From the NCBI GenBank assembly GCA_964619955.1, contig CAZUJF010000047.1:1-38716 (forward strand): a stretch of 38,716 nt of DNA. The letters are read 5' to 3'. Positions 38,664 through 38,716 of the stretch are shown one piece after another. The number at the start of each line of letters is the position of its first letter. Position 1 is the stretch's first letter. Source of the stretch: JACQFK01 sp964619955. GTDB lineage: Bacteria > Planctomycetota > MHYJ01 > JACPRB01. The position numbers and the translations under genes were made by a program. A model generated the notes under the pieces. The model was not told where the DNA came from, did no database searches, and was given only the letters and a program-made list of their open reading frames with translations.

Positions 38664-38716
38664 GTGGCGCGTACTGAGAAGTCGCTTTCCGACTCGCGGG
38701 TGAAAGTCCCGTCCGG
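38664..38716 (+). CDS. Start of a partial gene at the window edge
   Basis: An open frame begins at GTG 38664 and runs to the window end for 17 codons (VARTEKSLSDSRVKVPS). There is no Shine-Dalgarno sequence, but TATAGT lies eight bases upstream, as at other leaderless starts here. Product cannot be named from so little, and the call rests on the promoter spacing. Confidence 0.4.
   Translation, partial: MARTEKSLSDSRVKVPS

Overview
This is a GC-rich bacterial chromosome segment that most likely comes from Planctomycetota or a close relative (inference). The evidence is two cassettes of protein families that are greatly expanded in that phylum: PSCyt1-DUF1549-DUF1553 with DUF1501, and DUF1587/1595/1592/1588/1585 with DUF1552. 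A Rhodopirellula-type ECF sigma factor with a membrane anti-sigma partner, and a DUF1080 protein, point the same way. There is no phage, insertion sequence, CRISPR array or rRNA. One tRNA, tRNA-Gln(CTG), is present. Coding density is very high and many genes overlap by 1-8 bases.

Layout. 1-4010: truD, a small zincin, glutaryl-CoA dehydrogenase and an unrecognised exported protein. 4113-7116: a fused DAHP synthase/prephenate dehydratase/ACT protein followed by an RlmI-type methyltransferase. 7175-9230: Hsp20, a short DnaJ-like protein and a PDZ-less HtrA protease, a small proteostasis cluster. 9336-12551: a beta-CASP nuclease, divergent from an operon of a 96-residue orphan, a crotonase and a membrane protein. 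12576-13781: an exported alpha/alpha-toroid protein. 13896-17002: an accessory patch with a small HTH regulator and HNH nuclease, a low-GC lipoprotein, and a three-gene overlapping operon ending in an AbiEii-like nucleotidyltransferase.

17104-28494 holds the extracellular-metabolism block: heme-motif protein plus Tat-exported DUF1501, a half-size GDT1 transporter, tRNA-Gln, then heme-motif protein plus Tat-exported DUF1552, ECF sigma, an anti-sigma carrying a CBM9-like sensor domain, and an esterase. 28498-37199 holds a monoheme cytochrome-like protein, hrpB, a histidine phosphatase, a PcrA/UvrD helicase and a YjhG-type sugar-acid dehydratase. 37237-38716 holds a TPR protein, a DUF1080 protein and the first codons of a leftward-truncated-by-window gene on the plus strand.

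How genes work together (inference). The sigma/anti-sigma pair is translationally coupled to the second heme/Tat cassette, so a carbohydrate-like ligand outside the membrane may control a surface degradation or oxidation system. Recurring sequence-level themes are -10 elements placed 6-11 bases before start codons (leaderless or nearly leaderless genes), palindromic -10 regions that can serve both strands, very short signal peptides with no positive charge, and unusually long perfect hairpins between genes.
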